Shown one piece after another: positions 22,243-23,600 of a DNA stretch of 23,600 bases. The stretch is from an uncultured Rickettsiales bacterium. Its GTDB lineage: Bacteria > Pseudomonadota > Alphaproteobacteria > Rickettsiales > UBA1997. The notes below the pieces were generated by a model. It was not told the origin of the DNA and did no database searches. It saw nothing but the letters and a program-made list of their open reading frames with translations. Each line of letters begins with the position of its first letter. Positions within the stretch are counted from its first letter, which is position 1. The translations under genes were made by a program, and so were the position numbers. The DNA is taken from assembly GCA_948744995.1 (NCBI GenBank), contig CAPZCD010000009.1, forward strand, positions 1-23,600. The letters run 5' to 3'.

Positions 22243-23421
22243 TTATTTATCAATACCTTTAATAAATTCTATCCTCTTTTCTACATTTTTAATTTTTTCT
22301 TTGTATTTTTCTCTCCTTTTTTCTGATCTATATAATTTGCCACAGATTTTATATCTTAAAAGTTTAACTTTTGACTTTAAAAGTTGTTTTGTTTTATTAC
22401 TAAAAAATGGACTTTTAAAAGAAGTTTCAATCCATTTACATACAGAATCAGAATATGTATTACCCCAAGGATGGTACCCAGCAAAATGTATTATTTTTAC
22501 ATCATTCAATATGTATTCAGGTATATATTTTTTTATATCTGGTACATTATCTAGATAATATGCGAAAAAATTATATCTATAATCAAGGTATTTTATCTTG
22601 TCCTTACATGCCATATTTATTACATCTTGATCATGTCTTTCGGGTTGTTTTAAAATTTTTAAACTATTTAAACATGAGCTAGTAAAATTATTATCCAAAC
22701 AATTTTTTATATTATAAACTATTAATCCTGCATTAACATATTCGTCTAAACTATTTATACCAAGATAGCTTTGTATATAAATATCAAACTCCTTATCTTT
22801 CCAAAAATCAATTGGCAACCATGATCCAAAAGGCATGTCTCTTACTCCACCTATCAAATTGCCACCTAAATCTATTTTATATAAATCAACTAAGTCAGAA
22901 TTAATTAATATATCACAATCCAAATAAATTACTTTATTATAGTTCTTAAAAATATCAGGGATAAATAAACGATTATAAGTAGCTTTTGAAAGATTTCCAC
23001 TAAGATAGAAATTTACCTTATTATTCTTATCAAAATACTTATTTATATCTATAAATCTTAAGGAAATATTCTTAAAATCTTTTATCTGTTTCAATAACAA
23101 TCTTTTATTCTTATCTTTAATATTATCTTCAAGTATAACTATATCATAGTTATAATCTTTAGACATATTATCAGTTAAAGAAACAATAGCTACACTTAGA
23201 TATTTAACATAGTTATTATCGGAAGCAAAAGCTACTGATATATTATTTTTATTAAATGCTGGTTTAAGTTCTTCAGTTATAATATAATCTTTAAGATTAT
23301 ACTCTCTACTATCAATAAATTCCGTAATTGAAGAATATATTGTTGTGTATACCATTCTTATTAAAAATATAAAAGATAATAATAACAATATATAACCGAT
23401 TATTTTCTTTTTATTATTCAT
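22243..23421 (-). CDS. Glycosyltransferase family 8, N-terminally membrane-anchored
   Basis: The 392-aa product has a hydrophobic helix at residues 7-29 followed by a GT8 domain. NISVAFASDNNYVKYLSVAIVSL is the nucleotide-sugar start, KVIYLDCDILI carries the metal-binding DxD (Asp168, Asp170), EYVNAGLIVYNI and HDQDVINMA follow, and IIHFAGYHPWGN corresponds to the HxxGxxKPW motif. The C-terminus is very lysine/arginine-rich. GT8 enzymes such as the WaaI/WaaJ group add glucose or galactose to LPS core using UDP-sugars with retention of configuration. Most bacterial GT8 enzymes are soluble or peripheral, so the N-terminal anchor is unusual and leaves open whether the domain faces the cytoplasm or the periplasm. 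A TATAAT at 23457-23452 is a possible -10. It lies upstream of rnpA with a separate start. Confidence 0.92.
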   Translation of the reverse strand: MNNKKKIIGYILLLLSFIFLIRMVYTTIYSSITEFIDSREYNLKDYIITEELKPAFNKNNISVAFASDNNYVKYLSVAIVSLTDNMSKDYNYDIVILEDNIKDKNKRLLLKQIKDFKNISLRFIDINKYFDKNNKVNFYLSGNLSKATYNRLFIPDIFKNYNKVIYLDCDILINSDLVDLYKIDLGGNLIGGVRDMPFGSWLPIDFWKDKEFDIYIQSYLGINSLDEYVNAGLIVYNIKNCLDNNFTSSCLNSLKILKQPERHDQDVINMACKDKIKYLDYRYNFFAYYLDNVPDIKKYIPEYILNDVKIIHFAGYHPWGNTYSDSVCKWIETSFKSPFFSNKTKQLLKSKVKLLRYKICGKLYRSEKRREKYKEKIKNVEKRIEFIKGIDK

Positions 23422-23556
23422 AGTAGAAAAAATATCTATAATTATGAGTTTATTATAATAGAACTAATAAACAACAGAATTGGTAATATTTTTTAAAAAT
23501 ATATAAAGAAATCTTAGGTTTAAACCTTGAAAAAATAGAGTAAACGGGACATCTCT

Positions 23557-23600
23557 CTATTTCTTGACTTTTAAACTCTTCACTCTAAACCAATCTTTAG
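23557..23600 (-). CDS. Possible C-terminal end of a minus-strand gene at the window edge
   Basis: Read on the minus strand, an open frame enters from the right edge and ends with KDWFRVKSLKVKK and a TAG at 23559-23557. Thirteen codons are too few to identify or confirm it. Given the IS at the other edge it could be a transposase tail, but that is speculation. Confidence 0.2.
   Translation of the reverse strand, partial: KDWFRVKSLKVKK

Noticed and set aside
23516..23527. Perfect 12-base palindrome AGGTTTAAACCT near the right edge
   Set aside because: It is a single short AT-rich palindrome with no T-run, not adjacent to a gene end I can place. Chance is a sufficient explanation in this composition.
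1..23600. CRISPR array, rRNA operon, prophage or restriction-modification genes
   Set aside because: No regularly spaced repeats, rRNA-like sequence, phage structural genes or DNA methyltransferase/restriction motifs were seen.

Overview
The window is a strongly AT-rich bacterial chromosome segment. Its gene set points to a reduced-genome alphaproteobacterium with Rickettsiales affinities. The clues are a valyl-tRNA synthetase of the archaeal genre (a known rickettsial trait), small degenerate Mrp/Mnh-type antiporter genes, an isolated intradiol-dioxygenase-like secreted protein, an IS1-type transposase, and very short or translationally coupled gene junctions. An acetolactate synthase small subunit and a fermentative AdhE suggest a lineage that keeps more metabolism than classical Rickettsia, perhaps a Deianiraea-like or Midichloria-like symbiont. 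This placement is inference from content; no rRNA is present to test it.

Layout. Positions 1-360 hold the 5' part of an IS1-like transposase (minus strand). Positions 421-2408 (minus) are ychF followed, translationally coupled, by a membrane-anchored trypsin-like protein that has lost two of its three catalytic residues. At 2514-3005 (plus) is a family 6 uracil-DNA glycosylase superfamily enzyme (hypoxanthine-DNA glycosylase). At 3293-5770 (minus) is a tRNA-Arg(UCG) with encoded CCA, then ruvX, then a kinase-methyltransferase fusion resembling polysaccharide chain terminators. At 6029-10041 adhE is flanked by two small secreted proteins with matching signal peptides; a strong bidirectional terminator lies between adhE and the second. 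At 10099-14494 (plus) are a small ORF, valS, and four overlapping small membrane genes that look like eroded Mrp/Mnh antiporter subunits, the last cut short. The gene-poor stretch 14495-14968 holds a good promoter and a candidate structured ncRNA of about 140 nt. At 14969-16919 (minus) is an ilvN-like gene followed by phosphomannomutase/phosphoglucomutase. At 17015-18269 are a frameshifted and an intact copy of the secreted family. At 18422-20106 truB and an RluD-like pseudouridine synthase form a pair. At 20234-20905 is a secreted intradiol-dioxygenase-like protein. At 20951-22133 (minus) rnpA overlaps an inositol-monophosphatase family gene. At 22243-23421 (minus) is a membrane-anchored family 8 glycosyltransferase. 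A fragment of another minus-strand ORF may enter at the right edge.

How it fits together. Translation and RNA maturation (valS, tRNA-Arg, truB, rluD, rnpA, ychF), DNA maintenance (ruvX, glycosylase), envelope polysaccharide work (sugar phosphomutase, GT8, kinase-methyltransferase) and carbon metabolism (adhE, ilvN) are interleaved. The most unusual signal is a dispersed family of small secreted proteins. Three intact members and one frameshifted member share an almost identical start block (AGATTTTATGAGAAAAATT in the intact ones), near-identical signal peptides and, for the intact ones, TTGACA promoters 20-30 nt upstream of the start region. Two of them have clearly homologous mature parts and a third (frameshifted) copy shares the C-terminal motif. 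I do not recognise this family.
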